A DNA stretch of 64,000 bases, taken from contig NZ_WPIK01000002.1 of NCBI RefSeq assembly GCF_009754915.1, positions 1 through 64,000 on the forward strand. Direction: 5' to 3'. This DNA comes from Mucilaginibacter arboris. GTDB lineage: Bacteria; Bacteroidota; Bacteroidia; Sphingobacteriales; Sphingobacteriaceae. Within the stretch, counting starts at the first letter, position 1. Each line of letters opens with the position of its first letter. The notes beneath the pieces are model-generated. The model saw only the letters and a program-made list of their open reading frames with translations. It was not told where the DNA came from and did no database searches. Made by a program: the position numbers and the translations under genes. This document shows, piece by piece, positions 1 to 8,645 of the stretch.

Positions 1-82
1 CTAAATATTATAAAAGTTAGGATAATTTTGTTTAGCATAATTGTACGATGAACTTTTTATAAGTTGTATTATTATACTTATT

Positions 83-967
83 TTATACACTAAAACCATG
101 CGTGATAACCACCATCAAAAAATACTGCAAAATCAAAACACCATCTACATAAAAAAAATAATAATACTCATTCTTCTCGAACTTAGATCGAAAAATCAGC
201 CAGCCTGCTAATATAATGGTTAAGGTAAGTGCAAAAAAACTATTATCAAAACCATGATCTTTAAACAGAAATAATAAGACCAAGTGGCCGGCTAACAAAA
301 ACTGGCAAAGCAAATAAGCGTTTTTCTCGCCAAAAACTACGGGTACGGTTTTTAGGCCAAGCTTTCGGTCATTGAACAAATCCCGAATATCAAACGGAAT
401 AGCCATTGCGGTGATAAACAAAAATCTTTTAGCCGTTAAAAGAAGTATATCGGTACGAGAAACGGTTAGGTGATAAATATTTTGTGTTTCAAAAGTGGGC
501 AAAAGCACGACACTTAATGCCCAGGTAAAGCCAATAAGCAATAGTTTTAAACCGGGAATATTCCGCAGGCCAAACTTTTGATTGCCTTTAGAAAACATAG
601 GCATGCCATAACCTACAGACAAAACAGAAAGAAAAATCAGCAAAACCCTGGATTTGGCAGAAACCAAAAAAAACAGTGGTAAAAGAAGCATTGCCGAAAT
701 GATGGTGATTACAACCATCAGTTTATATTGGGCAAAAAACCAGCGTACGCGTTTTAAAGGCGAACTTTCGGGATGTTTAGGTTTGCTTAATAAAATGCTG
801 AAATTATAAATGAATAAAGTAGATAAAAATAAGATAGCCAGAACGGTATAAACTGGTGGAGAACCAATCAGCATAAAAGTAACCATGGCTTGCGCAACAG
901 CACACAAAGCCATAAACAGGTTGCTGAACAGCAGAAAATCAAAAGCAGCATAAAATAGTTTCCTCAT
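83..967 (-). CDS. UbiA-like polytopic membrane protein
   Basis: A 294-residue, almost wholly hydrophobic protein with about eight or nine predicted membrane segments. Residues 193-200 carry D193-x-x-D196-x-x-x-D200 followed by KLGLKTVPVVFG, the second Asp-rich motif and following loop of UbiA-type prenyltransferases. The first Asp-rich motif, expected after TM2, is absent: the loop at residues 60-72 holds no Asp. It therefore looks like a UbiA-fold relative that may not use an Mg-bound prenyl diphosphate in the usual way. It lies 32 nt downstream of the metallophosphoesterase gene on the same strand, so the two are probably cotranscribed. Two copies of the dispersed 12-bp repeat (437-448 and 680-691) lie inside, read here as ILLL and MLLL. 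The 82 bases before the gene end are AT-rich with nothing recognisable. Confidence 0.6.
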   Translation of the reverse strand: MRKLFYAAFDFLLFSNLFMALCAVAQAMVTFMLIGSPPVYTVLAILFLSTLFIYNFSILLSKPKHPESSPLKRVRWFFAQYKLMVVITIISAMLLLPLFFLVSAKSRVLLIFLSVLSVGYGMPMFSKGNQKFGLRNIPGLKLLLIGFTWALSVVLLPTFETQNIYHLTVSRTDILLLTAKRFLFITAMAIPFDIRDLFNDRKLGLKTVPVVFGEKNAYLLCQFLLAGHLVLLFLFKDHGFDNSFFALTLTIILAGWLIFRSKFEKNEYYYFFYVDGVLILQYFLMVVITHGFSV

Positions 968-999
968 CCAAATAGAAAACCAAATATGCTGCTTATTGA

Positions 1000-2280
1000 T
1001 TAAGAATTTTTTGAAGGATGTGGATTACTACCAGATTTAAACTCAAAAATGGTAATTTCCGGTAAAATGCCCACACGGCCGGGATAACCTAAAAAACCAT
1101 AACCCACGTTTACATACAATTGCTGATTGTTTTCCTGGTAATGGCCGGCCCATTCTTTGTAAATGTATTGCACCGGGCTCCATTGAAAATGTTCCAACCG
1201 TACGCCAAACTGCATACCGTGTGTATGGCCGGAAAACATCATGTCAATTTGCGGATATTCTGGTAAAACCTGTGCACGCCAATGGGAAGGATCGTGCGAT
1301 AAAAGTAGTTTTACCGGTAAATCGTCTGTGTTCTTGGTAGCTAAATCCATTCGCCCATATTTTGGAAAGCGGCTTAATGCCCCCCAGTTTTGAATCCCCA
1401 GAATACCAATTTCTTCCCCATCTACTTTTAACCTCCGGTTTTCATCCATTAGCAAATCGTAACCCATGTTTTTATGCACTGAAAGCATATCCTTCAGGTT
1501 TTGCTGTTTGTCCTGAATAGAACCCCAGGTATAATAATCACCGTAATCGTGGTTACCTAAAGTAGAATAAACGCCAAGAGGCGCTTTAATGCGGGAAAAA
1601 ATATCGGTGTAATTTCTTACTTCGCTGGTTTTGTTGTTTACTAAATCACCAGTAAAAAAGATGAAATCGGGCTTTTCTTTCAGCAGCATATCCACTCCTC
1701 CGGATACTGCTTTTTTATTATAAAAACTGCCGGAATGGATGTCGGATATTTGCCCTAATTTAATGCCATCAAAAGCTTTTGGCAGGTTAGGCAGATAAAT
1801 GGTTTGCCTGCGGATGCGATAATCGTAAGCGCCGGAAATAATACCGTAAGAAAGCGAAGCCAGCGGGAGTGAAGCTGTAATTAATCCTGCTTTCATTAAA
1901 AATTCTGACCGTGGAATATGATCCGGCTTTGGTTGGCTTGCCGGAAATTCAGGTTCTGGCTTTTTGTATTTTCTGGCGATCCATAAAAAAATGCGGCGTA
2001 CGTCGTCAACCAAAATAAATGGCAGTAAAAATACTTTGGCGATCAGCAAAATGAAAAACACCAGCAAAATTGCTGCACGTGCGCCAACGCCAATATTAAA
2101 GTAAACGGATACAAAAACACCAATAATCAACAGGATCGAAACCGCCCAAAAAATAACAGTAAACCTTTTTATAAAGCGAAAACTGAATTTTTTTAACGCG
2201 CCGCGAATACCATTTATAATATAAAAATCGGCGAGCAATAGTAAAATGCAAACGCCGATTAAAACGAAAGGGTTAGTCAT
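1000..2280 (-). CDS. Membrane-anchored calcineurin-like metallophosphoesterase
   Basis: A 426-residue protein. Residues 1-90 form about three membrane segments, followed by a linker and a second hydrophobic stretch near 128-150. The catalytic domain starts near 173 and shows the full dinuclear metal set: D180-x-H182 (QISDIH), GD212 (FFTGDLV), GN243H244D (LGNHD), H329 (LLSHD) and GH352TH354. This matches the YkuE/YaeI-like membrane phosphoesterases; their substrates are mostly unknown, though some act on lipid phosphates. It sits between the MoxR-like ATPase gene (29-nt gap) and the UbiA-like gene (32-nt gap), which suggests one minus-strand operon. The fold assignment is firm, the substrate unknown. 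Confidence 0.85.
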   Translation of the reverse strand: MTNPFVLIGVCILLLLADFYIINGIRGALKKFSFRFIKRFTVIFWAVSILLIIGVFVSVYFNIGVGARAAILLVFFILLIAKVFLLPFILVDDVRRIFLWIARKYKKPEPEFPASQPKPDHIPRSEFLMKAGLITASLPLASLSYGIISGAYDYRIRRQTIYLPNLPKAFDGIKLGQISDIHSGSFYNKKAVSGGVDMLLKEKPDFIFFTGDLVNNKTSEVRNYTDIFSRIKAPLGVYSTLGNHDYGDYYTWGSIQDKQQNLKDMLSVHKNMGYDLLMDENRRLKVDGEEIGILGIQNWGALSRFPKYGRMDLATKNTDDLPVKLLLSHDPSHWRAQVLPEYPQIDMMFSGHTHGMQFGVRLEHFQWSPVQYIYKEWAGHYQENNQQLYVNVGYGFLGYPGRVGILPEITIFEFKSGSNPHPSKNS

Positions 2281-2296
2281 GTATAAAAAGTACCTG

Positions 2297-2308
2297 TAAA
2301 AGAAGCAT
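2297..2308 (+). repeat. Dispersed 12-bp repeat, intergenic copy
   Basis: An exact TAAAAGAAGCAT that fills most of the 29-nt gap between the MoxR-like gene and the phosphoesterase gene. Confidence 0.8.
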
Positions 2309-2309
2309 G

Positions 2310-3800
2310 TTAATAACGGTCATCAAAATCCAGGTCATCGTCTTTTGGCATGTTGAACAAGCTGTCGAACATATCCGAAAATGCATAACCGTTATCTAAA
2401 TAACCTTTATTTACCTGTGAAAATTCTGCTAAGCCATGTAAAACAAACTCCATTAAAAGTAACTGGTTATTTTCAGAAAGGTTAGGATGTTGTTTTTTGA
2501 CCAAATCTTTTAGACCGGGAACAGATGAAAGCAGTTTTTTGTATTCCTGACCGGGCAGATCGTCGATAATAGAAATGTTGTTCCCGGCACTAAACCAATT
2601 GATAATTTCGGCATAGGGATTCGGCTTTTTGCTTTTTTTTGCTTTTTCCGGTTCCGGAAAATATTTTAATAAGGATGTTTTAATCGCTTTTCCAACTAAA
2701 ATATTAGCCACTTTTGCCGGTCCTTCCAGTTCGCCTTCATAAACCAATTCGATTTTTCCGGTGATGGCCGGAATTACACCTAAGAAATCAGAAATGCGGA
2801 CGAATGTATTTTTTTCTCGGTTAATCAGCATTCTTCTTTCTGCGTTGCTGATCAGGTTTTCGTAAGCAGAAATAGTTAAACGGGCAGAAACACCAGATTT
2901 TTTATCAATATATTCTGAGTTCCGTGCTTCAAAAGCAATTTGTTCTACCAGGTCTTTCACCAAATCATCTGCTTCTACGCTTGTTTTTTGTTCTCTGCTT
3001 AAAGAAGCTTCCTGCTGTGTAATTTGACGGGAAATTTCTACGGTACGCGGATAATGCGTTAAAATCTGACTTTCGATACGGTCTTTTAACGGTGTAACAA
3101 TAGAACCGCGATTAGTATAATCTTCCGGGTTTGCGGTAAATACAAACTGGATATCCAAAGGCAAACGCAGTTTAAAACCACGTATTTGGATATCTTTTTC
3201 CTGCAAAATATTAAACAAAGCAACCTGGATACGGGCCTGTAAATCCGGTAATTCATTGATGACGAAAATACCGCGGTGTGCACGCGGAATCAAACCGAAG
3301 TGAATCACGCGTTCATCAGAATAAGTCAGCTTCATAGTTGCTGCTTTTATCGGGTCAACATCGCCAATTAAATCGGCAACGGTAACATCCGGCGTAGCCA
3401 GCTTTTCCGTGTAACGTTCTGATCGGTGCATCCAGGCAATTTGTGTATCATCGCCTTTGGTTTCAATTTCGTTCCGGGCAAACCAGGAAATTGGTTCTAA
3501 AGGGTCATCAAACAATTCAGAACCGGCAATATAAGGCACATATTCGTCCAATAAATTTACCATTAAGCGTGCAATACGTGTTTTTGCTTGTCCGCGTAAT
3601 CCTAATAATAAAATGTTATGGCGCGATAATATGGCTGTTTGCAGGTCTGGCATTACGGTATCTTCAAAACCGATAATACCTTCAAAACCGTTCTCTTTTT
3701 GCTGTAATAGTTTGATCAGGTTTTCTCTTAACTCTTCTTTTACTGATCTGGATTTATATCCGCTTTGTTTTAATTCTCTAAGCGTGCTGATGTTGTTCAT
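2310..3800 (-). CDS. MoxR/Mg-chelatase-like AAA+ ATPase
   Basis: A 496-residue AAA+ protein related to magnesium chelatase subunit I and MoxR ATPases. The Walker A loop GLRGQAKT is at residues 67-74. The Walker B region is GIFVINEL (177-184), with Asn-Glu in place of Asp-Glu, as I recall for this branch. Sensor/arginine-finger elements FTANPEDY and PLKDRIESQI follow at about 221-247. Such ATPases work with a VWA-domain partner to remodel or insert metal into client proteins, and a VWA gene lies just upstream on the same strand (153-nt gap). There is no chlorophyll or cobalamin gene nearby, so a true chelatase role is unlikely. The client is unknown. Confidence 0.8.
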   Translation of the reverse strand: MNNISTLRELKQSGYKSRSVKEELRENLIKLLQQKENGFEGIIGFEDTVMPDLQTAILSRHNILLLGLRGQAKTRIARLMVNLLDEYVPYIAGSELFDDPLEPISWFARNEIETKGDDTQIAWMHRSERYTEKLATPDVTVADLIGDVDPIKAATMKLTYSDERVIHFGLIPRAHRGIFVINELPDLQARIQVALFNILQEKDIQIRGFKLRLPLDIQFVFTANPEDYTNRGSIVTPLKDRIESQILTHYPRTVEISRQITQQEASLSREQKTSVEADDLVKDLVEQIAFEARNSEYIDKKSGVSARLTISAYENLISNAERRMLINREKNTFVRISDFLGVIPAITGKIELVYEGELEGPAKVANILVGKAIKTSLLKYFPEPEKAKKSKKPNPYAEIINWFSAGNNISIIDDLPGQEYKKLLSSVPGLKDLVKKQHPNLSENNQLLLMEFVLHGLAEFSQVNKGYLDNGYAFSDMFDSLFNMPKDDDLDFDDRY

Positions 3801-3923
3801 ATTTATTTTTAAGGAGTCCGGAAGTCGGAAAGACCGAAAGTCCGGAATAAATAGTTTGATAATTTAGTCCGAAAGTTGGAATGCCAATAATCGGAATTTT
3901 TTAATTAATAGTTTTTTTACTGA

Positions 3924-3935
3924 TAAAAGAAGCAC
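3924..3935 (+). repeat. Dispersed 12-bp repeat, near-exact intergenic copy
   Basis: TAAAAGAAGCAC, one mismatch at the last base, between the VWA gene and the MoxR-like gene. It is preceded by a T-rich block (GTTTTTTTACTGA), as in most copies. Confidence 0.7.
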
Positions 3936-3953
3936 GCTATTTTGTCTTCACGA

Positions 3954-5051
3954 CTATCTAACAGTCCTTCTCCGGTTCCTGATGTAATCTTCAAAAATGT
4001 ATTCGCCTAAACCATTCAGCGAGCTGTAAAAAGCCTTGCCGCCGTTGGTTTCAGTAAATTTTCGTACAAACTGTTGCAGATAAGGATCTTTAGCAATCAT
4101 AAACGTAGTAATCGGGATTTTTAAACGTTTACATTGCGCCGCCATGTTCAGCGTTTTGTTTACTACTTTCCGGTCTAAACCAACACTGTTTTTATAATAC
4201 TTTAATCCTTCTTTCAGGCAGGTTGGCTTACCATCGGTAATCATAAAAATCTGTTTGTTCTGGGTTTTCCTTCGGCGAAGCAAATCTGTAGCTAATTCCA
4301 AACCAGCGTAAGTATTGGTGTGATACGGGCCAACCTGTAAATAAGGTAAATCCTGTAAAGTGATCGGCCACGCATCGTTACCAAAAACCACAATATCCAA
4401 AGTATCTTTCGGGTATTTTGTTCGGATCAATTCTGCCAAAGCCATCGCAACTTTTTTTGCTGGTGTGATGCGGTCTTCTCCGTACAAAATCATGGAATGG
4501 GAAATATCGATCATTAAAACAGTAGAAGTCAGCACTTTAAAGTCCATTTCTTCTACTTCCAGATCTTTTTCTGTCATATGGAAATCGCCAATGCCATGAT
4601 TTACCTGAGCGTTATGGATCGATTGCGTCATATCAATCTGATCCAGACTATCGCCAAACTCATACTCGCGGCGTTCAGAATTTTTTTCGTCGCCCTGGCC
4701 AGAAAGCGGCGAACGGTGATTGCCTTTTCCGGCTTTTTTTAGCTTGCCAAAAATCTCTTCTAACGCTGATTGCCGGATACTTTGTTCTGTTTTTCCGGTG
4801 ATCTTAAATTCACCGTTTTGTTTATCTTCATCCAGATAACCTTTTTGTTTCAGGTCATCAATAAAGTTGCCCATGCCATACTCATCGTTGGTCATGTTGT
4901 ATTGTTTGTCAAGCTCATTCATCCAGGCCAATGCTTCACCTGCATCACCGGAGGTATAATTAAGCAATTCGAGAAACAATTTCATTAAATCATCAAATCC
5001 ACCTTTTGGGATTTGCTGAGGAATATATTTTGAGAAAGCGAAACCACGCAT
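3954..5051 (-). CDS. VWA-domain protein, partner of the MoxR-like ATPase
   Basis: A 365-residue soluble protein. The C-terminal half is a von Willebrand factor A domain with a complete metal-ion-dependent adhesion site: D182-x-S184-x-S186 (IDISHS), T247 and D273 (ITDGKP). The N-terminal 130 residues are helical and charged, with no recognised domain. Pairs of MoxR-type AAA+ ATPase and VWA protein act together as chaperone-like machines, and this gene is directly upstream of such an ATPase. There is no signal peptide, so it should act in the cytoplasm. The pairing is a strong inference from neighbourhood; the target is unknown. Confidence 0.8.
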   Translation of the reverse strand: MRGFAFSKYIPQQIPKGGFDDLMKLFLELLNYTSGDAGEALAWMNELDKQYNMTNDEYGMGNFIDDLKQKGYLDEDKQNGEFKITGKTEQSIRQSALEEIFGKLKKAGKGNHRSPLSGQGDEKNSERREYEFGDSLDQIDMTQSIHNAQVNHGIGDFHMTEKDLEVEEMDFKVLTSTVLMIDISHSMILYGEDRITPAKKVAMALAELIRTKYPKDTLDIVVFGNDAWPITLQDLPYLQVGPYHTNTYAGLELATDLLRRRKTQNKQIFMITDGKPTCLKEGLKYYKNSVGLDRKVVNKTLNMAAQCKRLKIPITTFMIAKDPYLQQFVRKFTETNGGKAFYSSLNGLGEYIFEDYIRNRRRTVR

Positions 5052-5195
5052 TTTAAACCTTTCTTGAAATTAACGGACAAATGAAGCTATTAGTTTGATG
5101 CAAAGCATGATTGACCAAAAAAACTGTCAGCAAGATGACAAGCCTTTGCTTTAATAAATATACAACGTTATTTAGGGTTTAACGATAAAAATGCA

Positions 5196-6080
5196 TTATT
5201 TCTGCTGTTTAATTGCATTTATTTTTTCAGGATGGTAAACAGGGTTAGCCCCTTGGCTGCCTGCAACAAAAGCGCCAATTGCCGAAGCATTAACCAGGAT
5301 TTCTTCCATCGGCAAATTGTTTAATAAACCTGCGATAAAAGTAGCCAGAAAAGAATCTCCGGCACCAACCGTATCGGCAACTTTCACTTTAAAACCCGGA
5401 TGCTTATAAAACTGCTGCTGGTGTAAAACTGTGCAACCGTGTCCGCCTAAAGTTACACAAACGGTTTTGGTATGAAAACGCGAACTAAATTCCCTCATCT
5501 GATCTTCTAAAGATGTGTTTCGTTCATTTTTAGGTGATAAAAACAGCATTTCTTCTTCGTTCATTTTTACCATATCTGCCTTTTGTGCTAAAGTTTCAAT
5601 TACATTTTCTGTAAAATGTGGCGGCCTTAAATTCACATCAAATATTTTGTATGCAGGTTTTTCCAACAACTTAAGTAATGTGTTAAAACTGGTTTCGCTG
5701 CGGCAGGCCAAACTTCCAAAAACAATTACATCAAACGAAAATGCTTCTTTTACCGATGTTTTTTCTGGTTGGATATTGTCCCAGGAAACCGGTTTTGGAA
5801 TTACATATTTTGCCTGCAGGTCCTCATCTAAAGAAACGGTAACGAGGCAAGTTGGCAGTTCCGCATCGCGCTGAATTAATTGTGCCGGAAAATGCTGCTC
5901 CTGCAAATAAGCCAACAGCTCGTCTCCTAAATCATCTTTTCCAATCCGTGTTAGCATTTGCACCGGGATTTGTTGCTGTAAAAGATGCATGGCCACATTC
6001 ATGGGTGCGCCGCCTGCTTTTTTATCTGCACCAAAACCATCCCATAAAACTTCGCCGAAACATAAAACCTGCTTTTCCAT
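5196..6080 (-). CDS. PfkB-family sugar kinase (fructokinase-like)
   Basis: A 294-residue ribokinase-family kinase that phosphorylates a sugar using ATP in the cytoplasm. The N-terminal substrate loop AGGAPMNVA is at 22-30, and the catalytic GAGD (239-242, base D242) lies in DTVGAGDSF. Overall it most resembles bacterial fructokinases, but sugar specificity cannot be fixed from sequence alone. It is transcribed divergently from the NTF2-like gene. Two dispersed-repeat copies lie inside: 5741-5752 (read as VKEA) and the sister form at 5538-5549, whose upstream flank TTTTTAGGTGA matches intergenic copies closely (read as MLFLSPK). Confidence 0.85.
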   Translation of the reverse strand: MEKQVLCFGEVLWDGFGADKKAGGAPMNVAMHLLQQQIPVQMLTRIGKDDLGDELLAYLQEQHFPAQLIQRDAELPTCLVTVSLDEDLQAKYVIPKPVSWDNIQPEKTSVKEAFSFDVIVFGSLACRSETSFNTLLKLLEKPAYKIFDVNLRPPHFTENVIETLAQKADMVKMNEEEMLFLSPKNERNTSLEDQMREFSSRFHTKTVCVTLGGHGCTVLHQQQFYKHPGFKVKVADTVGAGDSFLATFIAGLLNNLPMEEILVNASAIGAFVAGSQGANPVYHPEKINAIKQQK

Positions 6081-6139
6081 CTATTAAAAAGTTAAAATGT
6101 AAAACTAATCTTTAGCTGATTAAATGTTATTTTTAACAG

Positions 6140-6559
6140 ATGAAAACGACATTTTTATTTTGCCTGATGCTTCTTTTAGCAACCTTTTCTTCTGCTCAGG
6201 ATAAAAAAGCAATTACAAATTTGCTGGAAAAACAGCGGCTGGCCTGGAACCGCGGCGACCTGGAAGGTTACATGAGCGGTTACTGGAAATCGGATTCGTT
6301 GTTATTTGTGGGGAAAGATGGGCCGAAATTTGGCTGGAAAACAACATGGGACAATTACAAAAAAACTTATCTGGGTGAAGATAGTATGGGAACACTTACT
6401 TTCAATATCTTGCAAATCAACATCATCGATATAAAAAATGCCTTTGTTTTAGGTGCATGGAATTTAAAGCGCGAAAAAGATGAACCCAAAGGGTTCTTTA
6501 CGTTGTGGCTGAGAAGGATTAGAGGTGAGTGGAAAATTGTGTGTGATCATACAAGTTAG
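6140..6559 (+). CDS. Secreted NTF2-like (DUF4440/SnoaL-type) protein
   Basis: A 139-residue protein with a clear signal peptide, cleaved near SSAQ (about residue 20), followed by a single NTF2-like domain: LEKQRLAWNRGDLEGY at the start and WLRRIRGEWKIVCDHTS at the end, typical of DUF4440. Such domains form small cone-shaped pockets; this subgroup has no assigned reaction. It should be periplasmic. The next gene starts about 37 nt downstream on the same strand. The signal peptide contains a dispersed-repeat copy at 6167-6178 (read as MLLL). Confidence 0.75.
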   Translation: MKTTFLFCLMLLLATFSSAQDKKAITNLLEKQRLAWNRGDLEGYMSGYWKSDSLLFVGKDGPKFGWKTTWDNYKKTYLGEDSMGTLTFNILQINIIDIKNAFVLGAWNLKREKDEPKGFFTLWLRRIRGEWKIVCDHTS

Positions 6560-6596
6560 CAGAAACAATTAATGGCTTTTCGCTTTTTTCGTGTTA

Positions 6597-7259
6597 ATGA
6601 AACTTCCTTTTGATCTTGAAACTGTATTAAGCCGAATTGAAAAAGCTATCGCTGCTTATCCAAAAGCTGCCATGTTTGATTTATACGAACGCGGTTATAC
6701 TACGTTGTTTGAACAACTCATTTCCTGTATTATTTCTGTCCGTACTTTGGATGAAACCAACATTCCGGTTTCGCTGCGTTTATTTACTGAAGCACGCACG
6801 CCGGAGGCAATGCTTCTTTTATCACATGAAAAATTAGTTGAATTGTTATATGGATGCACTTTTCCCGGGCAAAAAGCAGATACCATGCTTGGTATTGCAA
6901 AAGCAGCTGTAGAAAAGTACAACGGACAACTGCCAGCAAATTTTGAAGGATTAACCGCGTTAAAAGGAGTAGGGCCGAAATGTGCCAACTTAGCTTTAGG
7001 GGTTGCGGCAAAACTACCGGGAATTAGTGTTGATATTCATGTACATCGGGTAGTAAACCGTTGGGGGATTGCCAAAACGTTGCAGCCGGAACAAACCATG
7101 ATTTTTCTGCAAAACACTATTCCGCAGGAAAAATGGATTGACATTAATCGTTTATTAATGCCTTTTGGAAAGCATATTTGTACGGGTGTTTCTCCGCATT
7201 GTACTGCTTGTCCGGTTTTGGAATATTGTGAGCAGGTTGGTGTTACAAAGCATCGATAG
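6597..7259 (+). CDS. nth: Endonuclease III-family DNA glycosylase
   Basis: A base-excision-repair glycosylase/AP lyase homologue of about 220 residues. It has the helix-hairpin-helix LKGVGPKCANLAL with the catalytic-type Lys, the conserved Asp in VDIHVHRVVNR, and a C-terminal 4Fe-4S loop with C-x6-C-x2-C-x5-C spacing (ICTGVSPHCTACPVLEYC), the same as E. coli Nth. A GTG two codons upstream (6591) could also serve as start, but ATG at 6597 is preferred. The N-terminal part diverges from classical Nth, so substrate range may differ. It contains a dispersed-repeat copy at 6810-6821 (read as MLLLS). Confidence 0.8.
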   Translation: MKLPFDLETVLSRIEKAIAAYPKAAMFDLYERGYTTLFEQLISCIISVRTLDETNIPVSLRLFTEARTPEAMLLLSHEKLVELLYGCTFPGQKADTMLGIAKAAVEKYNGQLPANFEGLTALKGVGPKCANLALGVAAKLPGISVDIHVHRVVNRWGIAKTLQPEQTMIFLQNTIPQEKWIDINRLLMPFGKHICTGVSPHCTACPVLEYCEQVGVTKHR

Positions 7260-7351
7260 GCGATTTGTTATGCTCAGTTGCTACCTTGCAAACGGACCTG
7301 CCATTTCAACAAGACAAGTACGTCCTTTTCAATACACCTGATTTATACCGA

Positions 7352-7363
7352 TAAAAGAAGCAT
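7352..7363 (+). repeat. Dispersed 12-bp repeat, intergenic copy
   Basis: An exact TAAAAGAAGCAT preceded by ATTTATACCGA, the typical A/T block and spacer. Confidence 0.8.
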
Positions 7364-7573
7364 TAGAAACAAAGCCATTCAACAGCGCAAGATAGCCAGT
7401 CGGGCATTCCGAAGCGATAGGTCTCCGCCCAGGCGCGGGAAGGCCTGACAAAACGCCCGGAGGGATCGGGTTTGTCTTGATTTCGTTGGTCCTTTTTGGT
7501 CAAGCAAAAAGAACGTTAAATACAAGTCGATTGAGATTTCTTCCTTCGTTTGGGAATGACAGAAGTATGCTGG

Positions 7574-7585
7574 TAAAAGAAGCAT
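7574..7585 (+). repeat. Dispersed 12-bp repeat, intergenic copy
   Basis: An exact TAAAAGAAGCAT in the 3' flank of the first cupin gene. With the copy at 8594 it brackets that gene as direct repeats about 1 kb apart. Confidence 0.8.
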
Positions 7586-7607
7586 CGCCAATAATTGGAA
7601 CAAAGCG

Positions 7608-7635
7608 GTAGAGTCGTTGCATGCAACGACTCTAC
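7608..7635. repeat. Perfect 28-bp palindrome with an adjacent half copy
   Basis: GTAGAGTCGTTGCA followed immediately by its exact reverse complement. A related half site, ATGCAACGTCTCTAC, follows at about 7636-7650. The element ends a few bases before the cupin stop codon, so it could serve as a terminator stem or be a mobile repeat. Confidence 0.75.
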
Positions 7636-7652
7636 ATGCAACGTCTCTACAC

Positions 7653-8534
7653 CTATCGCGGACTGCCTGCCGCTAAAGCTCTTTCTGCCCTTTTAACAGC
7701 CAGTTCCTCCCGAAATTTGGCGTAAGGCGCTTTTAAAGCCATTTTTAAAACACTATCCACGCCTCCTTTGATAGCTAAATTACATAAACTTGCTACTTTT
7801 CGGCTAATGGATGCATCCCAGGCACGTAAACTTAAAGAATAAGAACCATCCAGATATTTCATCCAATGCCAGTAACCGGTCGGCATAAACAGCGTATCGC
7901 CGTGTTCCAGAAAAACTTCCTGTCCTTCAACACCCTTTAACGCTGGAAATTTGTTAAAGTCCGGGTTTGCTACATCATAATCCTCCAAAGCATAAGTGGC
8001 ATTTGGGATACAATATAAACGGCGTTTCCACTTGTTTTCAAACAGGATCACATGTTTACGGCCACTAAAATGCGTATGGAAAATGTGTGGCAAATCAATA
8101 TCGTAATGGAGAAAAGTAACCGAATTTGATCCGCCAAAAAACATAGCGGGCATACTTTCTAAAAATCCGCCCATTAAATCTTTGGGCAGTACAATATCAT
8201 TTAACAGTTGTGGTGCTTGTTTAAAAATATTGAAAAAGAAAATACGAAGTTCTGTTGGCTGGGTTTTAATCAGATCAATATAATCAGCAAACTTCATTTC
8301 TGCTGCTGCTGCGTTAATTGGTTTGGAAGGATCAGCTTTAGAATTATCATAAAGCGGAACAGTTTTATCTCCAACCGCAGCTTTCATGTATTCTGGCGTC
8401 CACTTTTCCCGTGCTGGCCAATTATTGGTTAATCCTTTAATTACTAAAGGTTTGCGTTTGGCAAGATATTCCTTTTGAAAAGTTACAGGGTCAATTGTAT
8501 CAACCGTATCTACCGGTTTGAGGATAAAGCTCAT
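7653..8534 (-). CDS. Cupin_8 (JmjC-like) Fe(II)/2-oxoglutarate-type protein, copy 1
   Basis: A 293-residue cupin_8 protein. The iron-binding facial triad is visible as H143-x-D145 (FLHYDID) and H223 (GYWHWM), with K160 (GRKHVILF) a candidate 2-oxoglutarate ligand. Family members hydroxylate proteins or small molecules; the substrate here is unknown. The next gene upstream (8646-9527) is a full-length paralogue of identical length with the same triad at the same positions, so this is a tandem duplication. An upstream-gap repeat (8594-8605) separates the two. There is no signal peptide, so it is probably cytoplasmic. Confidence 0.85.
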   Translation of the reverse strand: MSFILKPVDTVDTIDPVTFQKEYLAKRKPLVIKGLTNNWPAREKWTPEYMKAAVGDKTVPLYDNSKADPSKPINAAAAEMKFADYIDLIKTQPTELRIFFFNIFKQAPQLLNDIVLPKDLMGGFLESMPAMFFGGSNSVTFLHYDIDLPHIFHTHFSGRKHVILFENKWKRRLYCIPNATYALEDYDVANPDFNKFPALKGVEGQEVFLEHGDTLFMPTGYWHWMKYLDGSYSLSLRAWDASISRKVASLCNLAIKGGVDSVLKMALKAPYAKFREELAVKRAERALAAGSPR

Positions 8535-8593
8535 ATTATCAGGTTAAAGTAACTGCTAAATTTATGTAAACTTAACTAATAACTTTAACCTGA

Positions 8594-8605
8594 TAAAAGA
8601 AGTAT
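8594..8605 (+). repeat. Dispersed 12-bp repeat between the tandem cupin genes
   Basis: TAAAAGAAGTAT (T variant), preceded by ACTTTAACCTGA, in the 111-nt gap between the paralogous cupin genes. Confidence 0.8.
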
Positions 8606-8645
8606 GCAAAATTTTGCTGCAAAGCAAAATTTACAAAGCTAAGTT

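Larger units (their letters stand above)
7260..7652. repeat. Repeat-filled intergenic region
   Basis: A 393-base gap with no credible gene. It holds two dispersed 12-bp repeats (7352-7363, 7574-7585), a GC-richer stretch at about 7383-7505, a half-arm ending GGGAATGACAG (about 7552-7562) that resembles the TGTCATT repeat family seen at 55476 and 57227, and a perfect 28-bp palindrome at 7608-7635. This looks like a collection point for dispersed repeats. Confidence 0.6.

Noticed and set aside
3338-3352. TTGCTGCTTTTATCG in the MoxR-like gene
   Set aside because: Two mismatches to the core, although the flank is similar; not counted.
7379-7603. A 74-codon open frame on the minus strand in the gap between nth and the cupin pair
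   Set aside because: It reads through GC-richer repeat sequence and a 12-mer; the product has no signal, domain or plausible start context and is typical of translated intergenic repeats.
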